Source: Aquisphaera giovannonii (GTDB lineage: Bacteria > Planctomycetota > Planctomycetia > Isosphaerales > Isosphaeraceae). Taken from it: DNA of 64,000 nucleotides. Positions 46,235-55,897 of this stretch are shown piece by piece. The stretch is from the NCBI RefSeq assembly GCF_008087625.1, contig NZ_CP042997.1, positions 10,292,001-10,356,000 of the forward strand, in the 5' to 3' direction. Under the pieces are notes generated by a model, which searched no databases, was not told the origin of the DNA, and worked only from the letters and a program-made list of their open reading frames with translations. Position 1 is the first letter of the stretch. Every line of letters starts with the position of its first letter. A program made the translations under genes and the position numbers.

Positions 46235-48415
46235 TCAATGATTGAACTGGAACTCCCGCGTGTTCAGGAGCGTCCAGAGCAGGTCTTCGAGCCCCTCCTT
46301 CGGGCTCCCGGCGGCGGCGATGTCGGCGACGGCTTCCTTCGTCTCCTCGGCGGTCGGCGGTCGGGAGACGGTGCAGAGGAAGAGCTCCTCGACGGCCTTC
46401 GCCGGGGGCGCCTTCGCGGCGGCCAGCGTGGCGGCCCGGCCCTTGGGGTCGGCGACCTTGCGGTTGAGGAGGCCGCCGCTGATCATCAGGAGGGCCTGGG
46501 TCATCGTGGGGGCCCCGCTCCGCTCGCATTCGCACGGCACGGCGCGGCGGGGGCGGCCGAAGGTGTCGAGGAACTCCGACGCGTAGTCGGAGTCCGGCAG
46601 GTCGATCGCCCGGTAGCCCGAGGGGAGGCCGGCGAACTTCTCTCGGGTCCCGCAGGCGGCGTCCACCGCGTCCAGGAGCGCCTCGGCCCCCAGCCGCGTC
46701 GGGGCGAAGTGGGTCACGTAGCGGTTCTCGACGTCCGCCCGGTTCGCGGGCAGGGCCACGGCGTCGAGCTGGTAGACCCGCGACCGCATGATCGTCCGCA
46801 TCAGGTGCTTGATGTCGTATTGATGTGCCGCCAGGTCATCGGCGAGCGCGTCCAGGAGCTGGGGGTTGGACGCCGGGTTGGTGGCCCGCATGTCGTCGAT
46901 TGGGTTCACGAGGCCGCGGCCGAAGTAGTAGCCCCAGTAGCGATTGACGAGGTTGCGGGCGAGCGCCCGGTTGTCCTTCGCGGTGATCCAGGCGGCGAGG
47001 GCCCGGCGGCGGTCGATCGGGTCGTCGATCGGGGCGCCGCCGATGGGCTTCGGCTTCATGACCTGCCCGGTGCGCGGGTGGCGGACCTCGCCGCCGTCCC
47101 GGACGAAGACCACGGTGTCGCCGCCGCCGAGTCCGAACTCCCGGCTCTGCTTCTTGCCGACGCGGCCGAAGAAGGCCTTCATCGCGTAGTAGTCGGCCTG
47201 CAGGATGCTCTCGTACGGGTGGTTGTGGCACTTCGCGCACTGGAGCCGGACGCCCAGGAAGACCTGCGAGGCGGTCTCGGTCCACTCGTCGGGGTCGCCG
47301 ATCTTGTAGAAGTTCGCCGGGCCGTTCTGGTACGGGCTGCCGACCGCCGTGAGCAGCTCCGCGACGAGCTCGTCCATCGGCCGGTTGGCGCGGAACGAGG
47401 CGAGCAGCCAGTTGTGCAGCGACCACATCCCCTTCTTGCCGACGGCCTGCGAGCTGTTCAGCAGCAGGTCGCCCCACTTGTGCGCCCAGGCCGCCGCGTA
47501 CTCCGGCCGGGCGAGGACCGCGTCGATGGCCTTCTCCCGCCTGTCCGGGCTCGTGTCGGCGAGGAAGGCCCTCACGTCCTCGGGCCTCGGCAGCGTGGCG
47601 AGGGTGCCCAGGTGGATCCGGCGGAAGAACTCGGCGTCGTCGCAGGTCGGCGACGGCGCCAGGCCCACCTTGCGCCAGGCGTCGGCCCACAGCGTGTCGA
47701 TGAGGTTGTTCGGCCTGAAGGCGTCGAGCGAGGGCGCCGGGCCGTACGGGACGATCACGCGCGTGGCGGCGACCGAGCTCAGGTAGCGGACCATGATCGC
47801 CGCCTCGCCGCGGGCGTCGGCCGCGGCGTGGATCTCGCCGTCGGCGGAGACGGACGCGACGGTCGGCGACTGGCTGTCGAACGCCGCCTTCCCCGCGAGG
47901 TCCTCGGACGAGCCGTCCTCGTAGGTCGCCCTCGCGACGATCCGCGCCGAGCCGCCGGGCCGGAGGACGACCTCCTTCGGCTCGACGACCAGGGCCTTGG
48001 GCTTCCGGTCCGACGCCGACGGCCCGGGCGTGCCCTGGCGGAGCCAGCGGACGAGCGTGTCGTAGGCGGGCGAATGGGGGTCGAGCCGCCGGCCCCCCTC
48101 GTGGGGGACGCCGAGCGTCGGCTTGCGGAGCAGGAGGCTGTCGGCCGGCTCCATCGCCGAGACCCGACGGCCGAACCCGGCGGCGACGATCTCGCGGTGG
48201 TCGGCCGCGTCGTCGAAGCCGCGGAGCGAGAGCTTGAAACTCCCCTTGCCGTGCTGCGCCCCGTGGCAGGCCCCCTGGTTGCAGCCGAGCCTCGTCAGGA
48301 TCGGCTGCACGTCGGTCGCGAACGAGACCTTGTCCTCGCCGGCGAGGGCCGGGCCCGCGGTCGCGGCGGCGAGGAGCCACGCGGCGAGGAGCATGATGCC
48401 CGGTGCTGTTCTCAT
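46235..48415 (-). CDS. Exported DUF1549/DUF1553 protein with cytochrome-like and Ig-like parts
   Basis: A 726-residue protein. The start at 48415 is chosen because AGGAG lies upstream and a signal peptide begins there (MRTAPGIMLLAAWLL). A planctomycete cytochrome-like segment follows, 'ILTRLGCNQGACHGAQHGKGSF', then an Ig-like (BIG_2) stretch 'VVEPKEVVLRPGGSARIVARATY'. DUF1549 runs around 'FFRRIHLGTLATLPRPEDVRAFLAD', then 'LQCAKCHNHPYE', a CxxCH haem-type motif, and DUF1553 at the end ('RALVNRYWGYYFGRGLV'-like, 'LMISGGLLNRKV'). Function is unknown in the family; export and haem are inferred. It lies 218 bases after the DUF1501 gene. Confidence 0.88.
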   Translation of the reverse strand: MRTAPGIMLLAAWLLAAATAGPALAGEDKVSFATDVQPILTRLGCNQGACHGAQHGKGSFKLSLRGFDDAADHREIVAAGFGRRVSAMEPADSLLLRKPTLGVPHEGGRRLDPHSPAYDTLVRWLRQGTPGPSASDRKPKALVVEPKEVVLRPGGSARIVARATYEDGSSEDLAGKAAFDSQSPTVASVSADGEIHAAADARGEAAIMVRYLSSVAATRVIVPYGPAPSLDAFRPNNLIDTLWADAWRKVGLAPSPTCDDAEFFRRIHLGTLATLPRPEDVRAFLADTSPDRREKAIDAVLARPEYAAAWAHKWGDLLLNSSQAVGKKGMWSLHNWLLASFRANRPMDELVAELLTAVGSPYQNGPANFYKIGDPDEWTETASQVFLGVRLQCAKCHNHPYESILQADYYAMKAFFGRVGKKQSREFGLGGGDTVVFVRDGGEVRHPRTGQVMKPKPIGGAPIDDPIDRRRALAAWITAKDNRALARNLVNRYWGYYFGRGLVNPIDDMRATNPASNPQLLDALADDLAAHQYDIKHLMRTIMRSRVYQLDAVALPANRADVENRYVTHFAPTRLGAEALLDAVDAACGTREKFAGLPSGYRAIDLPDSDYASEFLDTFGRPRRAVPCECERSGAPTMTQALLMISGGLLNRKVADPKGRAATLAAAKAPPAKAVEELFLCTVSRPPTAEETKEAVADIAAAGSPKEGLEDLLWTLLNTREFQFNH

Positions 48416-48633
48416 GATGGAACTCCTGTCCGCGATCCTGGGCTCATTCGATCGCCGGGGCGATCCCGTGGCATCGCCTTCGGCTCTGCCACAGCCACCC
48501 GGACCGGCTCGCCCGTTTCCCATCGGACGCGCAGGCGATGGGTGGCTGCGGTGGAGCGCAGCGACACCACGGTCGGGCAGGCCCGCGCGGGGGTGGAAGG
48601 CCTCACCGATCGCCGGTGCGACGCCGGGCCCCG

Positions 48634-49989
48634 TCACGCGCAGAGCTCCTCGAGCACGCGGCCGCCCGGATTGACGGGGAAGGGGCGGCCGTCGGGGGCG
48701 ACGTAGCGGGTGTCCATGGGGATGCCCAGCCGGTCGAAGACCGTCGCGGCGATGTCCTCCGCCTGGACCATCTTGGTGGTCGGCTGCTCGGCGTTGCGGT
48801 CGCTCTTGCCGAGGACCTCTCCCACGCGGATGCCGCCGCCGCCCAGGCAGAAGGTCATGGAGCCGGCCCAGTGGTCGCGGCCGGCCGCGGAGTTGATCTT
48901 CGGGGTCCGGCCGAAGTCGCCCATCCAGACGACGATCGTCTCCTCGAGCAGCCCGCGCTGGTCCAGGTCGGCCAGGAGCGCGGAGTAGCCGGCGTCGAGG
49001 TGGGGCAGCAGGTTCTTCCTCAGGCTCGTGAAGTTGTTCTGGTGCGTGTCCCAGCCGCCCGACGAGACCGTGACGAACCGCACGCCGGCCTCCACCAGCC
49101 GGCGGGCCAGCAGGCAGCTCTGGCCGAACGTGTTCCGCCCGTAGCGGTCGCGGAGCGTCGCGTCCTCCTCCGAGAGGTCGAACGCCCGCTTGGCCTGCGG
49201 CGAGGTGACGATCCCGAAGGCCTTCTCGTAGAACCGGTCCATCGCCAGGGACTCGCCGGCCTGGGCCTCCACGGTCTGCTGCCAGCGGTCGAAGCGGTCG
49301 AGCATCCGCCGCCGCCGGGCGAACCGGTCGGCCGTCAGGCCGCCGGGCAGGGTGATGCCGTCGACGCTGAATTTCCTCGCGTTCGGGTCCGACGTCATCA
49401 CGAACGGGTTGTGCTCGCCGCCGACGTACCCGGCCAGCCCGCCACCCGTCTTCTGATCGACATAGATGCCGAGCTGCATGTAAGGCGGCATCCCGGGGTT
49501 GGCCGGCAGCTCCCGGGCCACGACCGAGCCCATCGACGGATAGACGGTCGCCGGCGAGAACCGCCAGCCCGAGAGCATGTACGCGTCGGCGATCCCGTGC
49601 CCGGCGTTGTACGAGTACCCGGAGCGGATCACCGTCGTCCGGTCCAGGTGCTGGGCCATCCTCGGCAGATGCTCGCAGATCTGCACGCCCGGCAGCGCTG
49701 TCGGGATCACGCCGAACTCGCCGCGGACCTCCGCCGGGGCCTCGGGCTTGGGGTCGAACGTGTCGATGTGCGACGCCCCGCCCTGCATCCAGAGCAGGAT
49801 CACGCTCCGCGCCGGGGCCTGCCCCCTGCCCTTCGCCTTCGTCCCCGACGGCGTGGCCGCCGCCCGGCCCTCCGCCCGCAGCATGTCCGCGAGCGAGAGC
49901 CCCGCCAGGCCCAGCCCGCCGACCCGCAGGAACTCGCGCCGGCTGACCCCGTCGCAGTCGCGAACCGACCCACTCTCGAGGTGAAACAT
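48634..49989 (-). CDS. DUF1501 protein with Tat signal
   Basis: A 451-residue protein. The ATG at 49989 is preferred because GGGAGG lies eight bases upstream; an ATG at 50022 has no ribosome site. A twin-arginine signal, 'SRREFLRVGGLGLAGLSLADML', is present. The DUF1501 body shows 'ARSVILLWMQGGASHIDTFDPKP', 'VIRSGYS', 'RFVTVSSGGWDTHQNN', 'VVWMGDFGRTPKIN' and 'GRDHW', consistent with an alkaline-phosphatase/sulfatase-like fold. Its activity is unknown. Such proteins are exported folded and normally encoded with DUF1549/DUF1553 proteins, as here. Confidence 0.9.
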   Translation of the reverse strand: MFHLESGSVRDCDGVSRREFLRVGGLGLAGLSLADMLRAEGRAAATPSGTKAKGRGQAPARSVILLWMQGGASHIDTFDPKPEAPAEVRGEFGVIPTALPGVQICEHLPRMAQHLDRTTVIRSGYSYNAGHGIADAYMLSGWRFSPATVYPSMGSVVARELPANPGMPPYMQLGIYVDQKTGGGLAGYVGGEHNPFVMTSDPNARKFSVDGITLPGGLTADRFARRRRMLDRFDRWQQTVEAQAGESLAMDRFYEKAFGIVTSPQAKRAFDLSEEDATLRDRYGRNTFGQSCLLARRLVEAGVRFVTVSSGGWDTHQNNFTSLRKNLLPHLDAGYSALLADLDQRGLLEETIVVWMGDFGRTPKINSAAGRDHWAGSMTFCLGGGGIRVGEVLGKSDRNAEQPTTKMVQAEDIAATVFDRLGIPMDTRYVAPDGRPFPVNPGGRVLEELCA

Positions 49990-50053
49990 CCCCGCGCCCT
50001 CCCGGATGCCGATCGGTGCCATGACGGCGCTTATAACCGGCCCGGAGGAAGCA

Positions 50054-50072
50054 TACAATACTTGTTTAACAA
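50054..50072. promoter_or_regulatory. Divergent promoter with palindromic operator
   Basis: TACAAT (50054-50059) is a good -10 for the plus strand. Next to it is the perfect palindrome TTGTT-T-AACAA (50062-50072). The gap separates the DUF1501 gene (minus) from a HicB-like gene (plus). Confidence 0.45.
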
Positions 50073-50171
50073 ATCGCGGAGGATTGCTGGAGGAAGAAGC
50101 GGACGCGTGGCGTGCCGTTCGCGGACCTGCTAGGCTCCATGAGGGAATCTCTCCGCGAGGTCGTGCCCGTC

Positions 50172-50417
50172 ATGATCGACCTGCCCTACTCCCTGGAAAT
50201 CGAGGCCACCGAGGATCCGACCTTCTTCGGCTTCCATTCGCCGGAGCTCATCGGGTTCACGGGCGTCGGCCATTCCGTCGAGGATTGCCTCTATCAGGCC
50301 CGATGGGGCATGGCGGAGCATGTCGAGCTGCTCCGCTCGCAGGGCCTGTCGGTCCCGCGGACCAGCCCCGACCCGACGGTGGTCATCCGCAATGACCCGC
50401 GGGGGCAGTCTGCATGA
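50172..50417 (+). CDS. HicB-like protein without HicA partner
   Basis: About 81 residues if started at ATG 50172, where the fold begins (MIDLPYSLEIEA); in-frame starts at 50139 and 50112 are possible. The pattern 'FFGFHSPELIGFTGVGHSVEDCLYQARWGMAEHVELL...LSVPRTSPDPTVVI' matches the HicB RNase-H-like fold. HicB is normally the antitoxin to the small dsRNA-binding toxin HicA, but no HicA-sized gene flanks it, so it is solitary. It may act as a regulator; the palindrome upstream would be a candidate site. Confidence 0.7.
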   Translation: MIDLPYSLEIEATEDPTFFGFHSPELIGFTGVGHSVEDCLYQARWGMAEHVELLRSQGLSVPRTSPDPTVVIRNDPRGQSA

Positions 50418-50525
50418 TCGCGAACCCGAGTCGTCCGTGCGCCGTCTGAGAGGATCGATGAGCTTCCCGGCGGGCCGGGCCGCCGGGCTGGGCTTCTTGC
50501 CTCGGCCGGCGGAGGGGATGGGTCG

Positions 50526-50906
50526 ATGTTCGTGCGATTCATCGTCGGCGCGGACGATGAGAACGCGGCCTGGCTCACGGGCATCATCGCCGAGGCGCGG
50601 CTGCTGCGCGACGCGGGGGAGTTGTACGATTTCGAGGAGGAGCGGCTGGAGGCGATCTACGACTGGTTCAACGAGCACCTGCCCTGCCCGCCGTTCCGGG
50701 GGAAGCTCCGGTCCGGCGAGTGGACCCGGGACGCGGTCGCCTGGTTCAAGCCGGATGCCGGCGAGCCGATCCGGCGGATGTGGGACATCGTCGCCATCCT
50801 GCGGGAGCACGGGGTGGCGGCCCGGATGATCACCGCCGAGAAGCCGGGCAAGATCGTCTACGAGGATACGTATCAGGTCGTGGCGGAAACGCCCTACTGG
50901 GCCTGA
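50526..50906 (+). CDS. Conserved-looking small protein, function unknown
   Basis: A 126-residue protein beginning MFVRFIVGADDENAAWLTGI. It is acidic with regularly spaced aromatic residues ('YDWFNEHLPCPPF', 'AVAWFKPDA', 'MWDIVAILREHG') and ends 'IVYEDTYQVVAETPYW'. There is no signal or membrane segment. Codon pattern and a following clean stop suggest a real gene. It is not recognised. Confidence 0.6.
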   Translation: MFVRFIVGADDENAAWLTGIIAEARLLRDAGELYDFEEERLEAIYDWFNEHLPCPPFRGKLRSGEWTRDAVAWFKPDAGEPIRRMWDIVAILREHGVAARMITAEKPGKIVYEDTYQVVAETPYWA

Positions 50907-51104
50907 TCGTCGAGCTCGGGGATCTTCTGACGCCCACGCCGGGCCGGCCGGGGATTCGGCGAAAACCCCGCAACCCCGAGCCATGCGCGGAATCCGATTT
51001 GCAGGGAGCCATCCACGCGGACAGAATCGGATGCCGGGGGAGCCGAGGCTCCCCGGACCGGCTTCGGACCCTCCCCTGCGACATCGAGCGGGCGTGGTGA
51101 CTTG

Positions 51105-54100
51105 ATGGACCGAGCGTGCCCCTCCACCGAGCAGCTCCTGCGGATGATCTCGGGCGAGCGCGAGGACGGCGAGACGGACGTCGCCACGGATCCCGAGGCC
51201 GGCCGGCTCGTGGAGGCCCACGTGGGCGGATGCCCGCTCTGCCAGGCCGAGCTCGATCGGCTGACCTCCGAGGACGACTCGCTCCGATTCCGGCTGGCGC
51301 CGGGCCCCGAGGCCCGGTCGCCGACCGGGACGGCGCTCTCGTTCCTGGATCGGGCCCGGCAGGTGCCGCCGACCCTGTTCGCCCCCGCCGCCGACGACGC
51401 GACGCGGGAATCCGGCGAGGGGGGCGGCGAGCGGCCGGGTGACGCCGGGCCGTCGGATCCGGGCGCGGCCCGGCCGTCCATCCCCGGCTACGAGATCGAG
51501 CGCGAGCTCGGCCGCGGCGGCATGGGCATCATCTACCTCGCGCGGCAGCTCCGCCCCTCGCGGTACGCCGCCATCAAGATGATCGGGGCGGTCGGTGGCG
51601 ACCGGGCCGACAGCCTGCTGCGGCTCTCCATGGAGGGCGAGGCCCTCGCCCGGCTGCGCCATCCCAACATCGTGCCGATCTACGAGGTGGGCGAGGCCCA
51701 GGGCTACCCGTTCCTCTCGATGGAGTACGTGGAGGGGGGGAACCTGGCCGGGGCGATGGCCCGCTGGACGCCCTCGCCGAGGCAGGCCGCGGCCCTGATC
51801 CAGACGCTCGCGCGGGCCGTGCACGCCGCGCACCAGAGCGGGATCATCCACCGCGACCTGAAGCCGGCCAACGTCCTGCTCGCACCGCCGCCGGACGACC
51901 CCGCCGGGCCGGGCGGGTTCGACGTCTCCCGGGCGACGCCCAAGATCAGCGACTTCGGGCTGGCCAAGCGGCTGGGCGGCGACAGCGACCTGACGCGGAC
52001 GGGCCAGATCCTGGGCACCCCCCGCTTCATGGCGCCGGAGCAGGTCACCCAGGGCGCCACCGTCGGCATCCCCGCGGACGTCTACGCGCTGGGGGCGATG
52101 CTCTACGAGATGCTGGCCGGCCGCGCCCCGTTCCAGGGCGACACGCCCTGGGACACCCTGATGCAGGTCGTCCACCAGCCCGCGGAGCCCCCCTCGCGGC
52201 ACCGCGAGGGGATCCCCCGCGACCTCGAGGTGATCGCCCTGAAGTGCCTGGAGAAGGACCCCGAGAAGCGCTACGCCAGCGCCTCGGCCCTGGCCGAGGA
52301 CCTGGGGCGCCACCTGGCCGGCGAGCCGATCGCGGCGCGGCCCGTCGGGCCGTGGCGGCGGCTCTGGCTCTGGTGCCGCCGCAAGCCGGGCATCGCCGCG
52401 ATGGCCGCCGCGCTGGCCCTGGTCTCCCTGGCCGGCATGGCCGGCGTCGTCTCCCAGTGGGCCCGCGCCGAGCGCAACCTGCGCGAGGCCAGGCTCCAGG
52501 AGCGTCGGGCCGCCGGCAACTTCCGGCTGGCCCGCTCCGCCGTGGACGACACCCTCACGCGGGTCAGCGAGAACCGGCTCTTCCGCGAGCCCGGCATGCA
52601 GGACCTGCGCAAGGAGCTGCTCTCCGCCGCCCTGCGCTACTACCAGCAGTTCGTCGAGTTTCAGGGCGACGACCCCGCCACGCAGCTCGACCTGATGGCG
52701 GCCTACCGGCGGCTGGGCGACATCACCCGGGAGATCGGCTCGATCGAGGACGCCAAGGGCTACTACCTCAAGGGGCTCGAGAGGGCCCAGGCGCTGGCCG
52801 CGGGCCGGCCGGGGGACCTCGAGCTCATGCGGGAACGGGCGGAGCTCCTGCTGTCGCTCGGCGTCACCCAGCTCCACAGCCGCCAGGCCGAGGCCGCCGC
52901 GCGCAGCGACGAGGAGGCCGTCGCCCTCTTCCGCTCGCTCCGCCGGGCCCGCGGCGACGACCCGGACGTCCGCGTCGCCCTGGCGCATGCCCTGACGATG
53001 GCGGCGACGGGGCGGGTCCACGCCGGGAAGCTCGACGAGGCCGAGGTCTCGCTCCGGGAGGCGATCGCGGCCCTGGAGGGGCTGGGCGACTCCAAGGCCC
53101 GCCACGCCCTGGCGTCGGCCCGGCGCGGGCTGGGCGAGACGCTCGTCCGGATCCCGGGCCGCCTGGGCGAGGCCATGGCGTCGCTCCGCGCCGCCACCGA
53201 GATCTGGAGGGCCCTGGCCCGCGAGGACCCGGGCAACTTCTCGGCCGCCGAGGACCTCGCCTCGAACAACCTCCAGCTCGCGGACGCCCTCATCTTCCAG
53301 AACCGCGCCCGGGAGGCGCTCGAGCTCCTCCGGCCGGCACGCGAGGTGCTCGAGCCGCTGGTCCGGGAGAACCCCCGCGTCTCGTCGATGCGGCACGGGC
53401 TGGGCCTGGTCGATTACGTCACCGGCTCGGCGCTCTTCGGCCTGGGCGACCACGCCGAGGCGCTCCGCTCGTACGAGCGGGCCCTGGACCAGCTGGGCCG
53501 GGTCGCGCGCGAGCACCCGACCGAGGAGCGCTATCAGTCCCCGGGCCTCGCCGGCATCCACCTCTCCATGGGCGAGCTCCACCGCAACGTGGGCGACCTC
53601 GCCGCCGCCGCGCAGACCATGCGGGCCGCGCTGGAGATCCAGGCTGAGGCGACGCGGCGGCACCCGGACAACCTGGCGAACCGGGTGAACCTGGCGATGG
53701 TCCATCGCTCCATCGGCATGGTCCAGGTCGAGTCCGGCGACCCGGCCGGGGCGCTCGCGTCGGCCCGGCTCGCCCTGGAGATCCTCGAGAAGGCGTCGCC
53801 GCCCGGCGCCCCCAACGTGATGGTCGAGAGCGAGCTCTACCAGGCCCGCCTCGTCCTGGCCGCGGCCGAGCGGAAGGCCGGCCACCCGGCTGCCGCGCTC
53901 GAGGGGCTCCGCCGCGTGGAGGCCGACCTGGCCAGGCTCTCGTCCGGGGATCCCGAGAACGTCGAGTACCGCATGCAGCTCGGTCTGTGCCGCTGCCGGA
54001 TCGGCGCCCTGGAGCACGCGCTCGGCCGCGACGCGGAGGCCCTCCGCGCCTGGGAGCAGGCCCGTCCCCTTATCGAGGGGCTGCCCCTGGACGTCTCCGA

Positions 54101-54350
54101 CCGGCTCTTCGCGCTCGCGATCCTGCGGTCGGCCCGCATCCCGCTCCTCGCCGGCAGGGACCCCGCGGCGGAGGCGGGGCGCCGCCGCCAGGGCGAGCTC
54201 GCCGTGGACGCGCTCCGGCGCGCGGTCGCCCTGGGCTTCAAGAACCGCGTCTGGCTCGACGTCGACCCGGAGCTCGAGCCCGTCCGCGGCCGCCCGGACT
54301 TCCAGGCCCTGGCCCGCTCGATCCCGACGCCGGCCATCAAGCCGCGATGA
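51105..54350 (+). CDS. Ser/Thr protein kinase with zinc-binding N-terminus and TPR tail
   Basis: A 1081-residue protein. The ATG at 51105 is chosen over the adjoining TTG. Residues 39-46 form HxxxCxxC ('HVGGCPLC'), as in anti-sigma-type zinc domains. Kinase domain about 127-400: Gly loop GRGGMG (136-141), Lys in 'AAIKMIG', HRD at 249-251 with LKPAN, and DFGLAK. All catalytic residues are present. A transmembrane helix lies at about 428-450. From about 460 to the end are many TPR-like helical repeats. It is likely a membrane receptor kinase whose TPR part binds partners outside. No sigma gene is adjacent. Confidence 0.92.
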   Translation: MDRACPSTEQLLRMISGEREDGETDVATDPEAGRLVEAHVGGCPLCQAELDRLTSEDDSLRFRLAPGPEARSPTGTALSFLDRARQVPPTLFAPAADDATRESGEGGGERPGDAGPSDPGAARPSIPGYEIERELGRGGMGIIYLARQLRPSRYAAIKMIGAVGGDRADSLLRLSMEGEALARLRHPNIVPIYEVGEAQGYPFLSMEYVEGGNLAGAMARWTPSPRQAAALIQTLARAVHAAHQSGIIHRDLKPANVLLAPPPDDPAGPGGFDVSRATPKISDFGLAKRLGGDSDLTRTGQILGTPRFMAPEQVTQGATVGIPADVYALGAMLYEMLAGRAPFQGDTPWDTLMQVVHQPAEPPSRHREGIPRDLEVIALKCLEKDPEKRYASASALAEDLGRHLAGEPIAARPVGPWRRLWLWCRRKPGIAAMAAALALVSLAGMAGVVSQWARAERNLREARLQERRAAGNFRLARSAVDDTLTRVSENRLFREPGMQDLRKELLSAALRYYQQFVEFQGDDPATQLDLMAAYRRLGDITREIGSIEDAKGYYLKGLERAQALAAGRPGDLELMRERAELLLSLGVTQLHSRQAEAAARSDEEAVALFRSLRRARGDDPDVRVALAHALTMAATGRVHAGKLDEAEVSLREAIAALEGLGDSKARHALASARRGLGETLVRIPGRLGEAMASLRAATEIWRALAREDPGNFSAAEDLASNNLQLADALIFQNRAREALELLRPAREVLEPLVRENPRVSSMRHGLGLVDYVTGSALFGLGDHAEALRSYERALDQLGRVAREHPTEERYQSPGLAGIHLSMGELHRNVGDLAAAAQTMRAALEIQAEATRRHPDNLANRVNLAMVHRSIGMVQVESGDPAGALASARLALEILEKASPPGAPNVMVESELYQARLVLAAAERKAGHPAAALEGLRRVEADLARLSSGDPENVEYRMQLGLCRCRIGALEHALGRDAEALRAWEQARPLIEGLPLDVSDRLFALAILRSARIPLLAGRDPAAEAGRRRQGELAVDALRRAVALGFKNRVWLDVDPELEPVRGRPDFQALARSIPTPAIKPR

Positions 54351-54402
54351 GCCGGCCGGCCCGACGCCCCCGATCGACGGGGCGCCAGTGGAGGGACGCG
54401 AG

Positions 54403-54807
54403 GTGAATCGCGCGGTCGAGATCCACGACGCGACGCTCGCAGCCATCGAGGTCGTCGGCCGCGACGTCGTGCTGCGCCTCGCGCCGGCCTATGTCCATTC
54501 CTGCGAGGGTCGGCCGGGCATCGAGGCTGGCCTCGGGGCGTTCCAGGACGTCACCCTGATCCTCCGCGAGGCGGCCGTCGAGCTCGCCCCTGCGAGTCTG
54601 CCCTGCACGCTGATCGACGGCTCGCTCAGCGCGACCGGGGTGACCTGGGACAACGTCTTCCCGTTACCGCTCGCCTCGCCCGGCCCGGCGACGTTCTCGG
54701 CGGTCGCCGAGTCCGGCGAGCCGCTGGTCGTCCGCGGTGCGGGAGTCGAGGCCATGCCGTCCGGCGAGCCTCGCCACGCCGAGCCGTTCCCGGGGCAGGG
54801 CGCCTGA
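54403..54807 (+). CDS. Small protein of unknown function
   Basis: A 134-residue protein starting at GTG 54403, with GGAGGG seven bases upstream. The sequence 'RAVEIHDATLAAIEVVGRDVVLRLAPAYVHSCEG' followed by 'GAFQDVTLILREAAVEL' looks like a small beta-rich fold that recurs in planctomycetes. There is no signal or membrane segment. It is not recognised. Confidence 0.6.
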   Translation: MNRAVEIHDATLAAIEVVGRDVVLRLAPAYVHSCEGRPGIEAGLGAFQDVTLILREAAVELAPASLPCTLIDGSLSATGVTWDNVFPLPLASPGPATFSAVAESGEPLVVRGAGVEAMPSGEPRHAEPFPGQGA

Positions 54808-55007
54808 CCTTGCACCCCAGCACTCCGGCCATCGCGGGGCCGCTCGCGGCGGGCCGGGCGATGGATCGCGACCGGCGACTCCAGCAGGGACATGACCGAG
54901 TAAGATGGAACATCGGGCAGGGTACGCCGACCCTGTCCGTGGATGCCTCGCGTCGGCCCCCGGACTGGCCGCCCCGGCGCGGTGTCATCGGGACGAGGAG
55001 ACTTCCG

Positions 55008-55310
55008 ATGCCGCATCGATTCCATTTCCGCATCCGGACGGCCCTGGTCGCGGTCGCCGTGCTGGCGGTCGCGATGGCCTACGTCGGCAGCTACGATCGC
55101 CTGAAGCGGCGAGGGCTCCGCCAGGCCGCGGACTACGGCTACCCCGGCCTCCCCTACGTCGATCTACCCGGCCCGGTCGACGGGTGGGACTTCGGCCGAC
55201 ACTGCGCCTGGGCCATCTTCTACGAACCGCTCAACCTCGTCGATCGGAGGCTGTTCGGAGGTTCCTCCCATTGGGCCTGCCTGTTCATCATGACGCGCCT
55301 CGACGGTTGA
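55008..55310 (+). CDS. Short membrane protein
   Basis: A 100-residue protein. The ATG at 55008 has GAGGAG upstream. The N-terminus 'HFRIRTALVAVAVLAVAMAYVGSY' is a basic segment and one helix, the common planctomycete 'F.iRTLL' start. The soluble remainder is rich in aromatic residues and Gly. Function unknown. Confidence 0.6.
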   Translation: MPHRFHFRIRTALVAVAVLAVAMAYVGSYDRLKRRGLRQAADYGYPGLPYVDLPGPVDGWDFGRHCAWAIFYEPLNLVDRRLFGGSSHWACLFIMTRLDG

Positions 55311-55332
55311 TATCTCGAAGGGCCAATTCCTC

Positions 55333-55614
55333 ATGGTTAGCCGTCGCCAGCCCGATCCCGATGCGTCCAGCCCGCGTTGGCGTCGCGCCCATCGGGGGCT
55401 GCTCGCCGAATGCGGCGTGCCGGATGAGGTCGCCGACTCGGATCGACGCTGGGGCTACCTCCTCCTGCACGGCGACGACCATCCCGGCACCGGCTGGGAC
55501 GCATCATGGATCTCGCCCGCCAAGGCGGCCCGGTTCCTCGACCACCTGCTGGCCGGCCTGCCCGACGAGTCCGGCTGCGACCTGGTGCGATGCCTCCGCC
55601 GACGGTTACAATAA
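55333..55614 (+). CDS. Small protein of unknown function
   Basis: A 93-residue protein. 'RWGYLLLHGDDHPGTGWDASWISPAKAARFLDHLLAGLPDESGCDLVRCL' is a compact, well-folded-looking stretch. It starts 23 bases after the previous gene and may share its transcript. It is not recognised. Confidence 0.5.
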   Translation: MVSRRQPDPDASSPRWRRAHRGLLAECGVPDEVADSDRRWGYLLLHGDDHPGTGWDASWISPAKAARFLDHLLAGLPDESGCDLVRCLRRRLQ

Positions 55615-55648
55615 CACCAGGCCTGAGCGACGTGGAGGAACGCAACCG

Positions 55649-55891
55649 ATGCGGTGCCTCATCCCGAGATTCACGATCCGCCGCTACTTGCTGGCGCTGG
55701 CCGTCGCCTGCCCGCTCGCGGCCTCGCTCCTCGGTTACCTCACGGGCCGGCTCTGCCCGCTCTGCTTCTCCGGCCGAGTCGAGACGACCTACCGCTGCGT
55801 CCTCCTGCCCCGGGCCGAGGACGGCCGCACCGAGCCGTACTTCGGCACCCCGATCGCCCGGAGCTGCCGGAGATGCGGGCTGACGTGGTGA
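55649..55891 (+). CDS. Small membrane protein with Cys pairs
   Basis: An 80-residue protein; the ATG at 55649 has GGAGG upstream. One transmembrane helix ('YLLALAVACPLAASLLGYLTG') is followed by two CxxC pairs, 'CPLC' and 'CRRC', that could bind zinc or form disulphides. It ends GLTW. Function unknown. The EthD remnant starts almost at its stop. Confidence 0.55.
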   Translation: MRCLIPRFTIRRYLLALAVACPLAASLLGYLTGRLCPLCFSGRVETTYRCVLLPRAEDGRTEPYFGTPIARSCRRCGLTW

Positions 55892-55897
55892 AGCCCG

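Noticed and set aside
50130-54446. A 1438-codon minus-strand frame opposite the TPR kinase
   Set aside because: Compositional shadow of the kinase gene; no recognisable fold.
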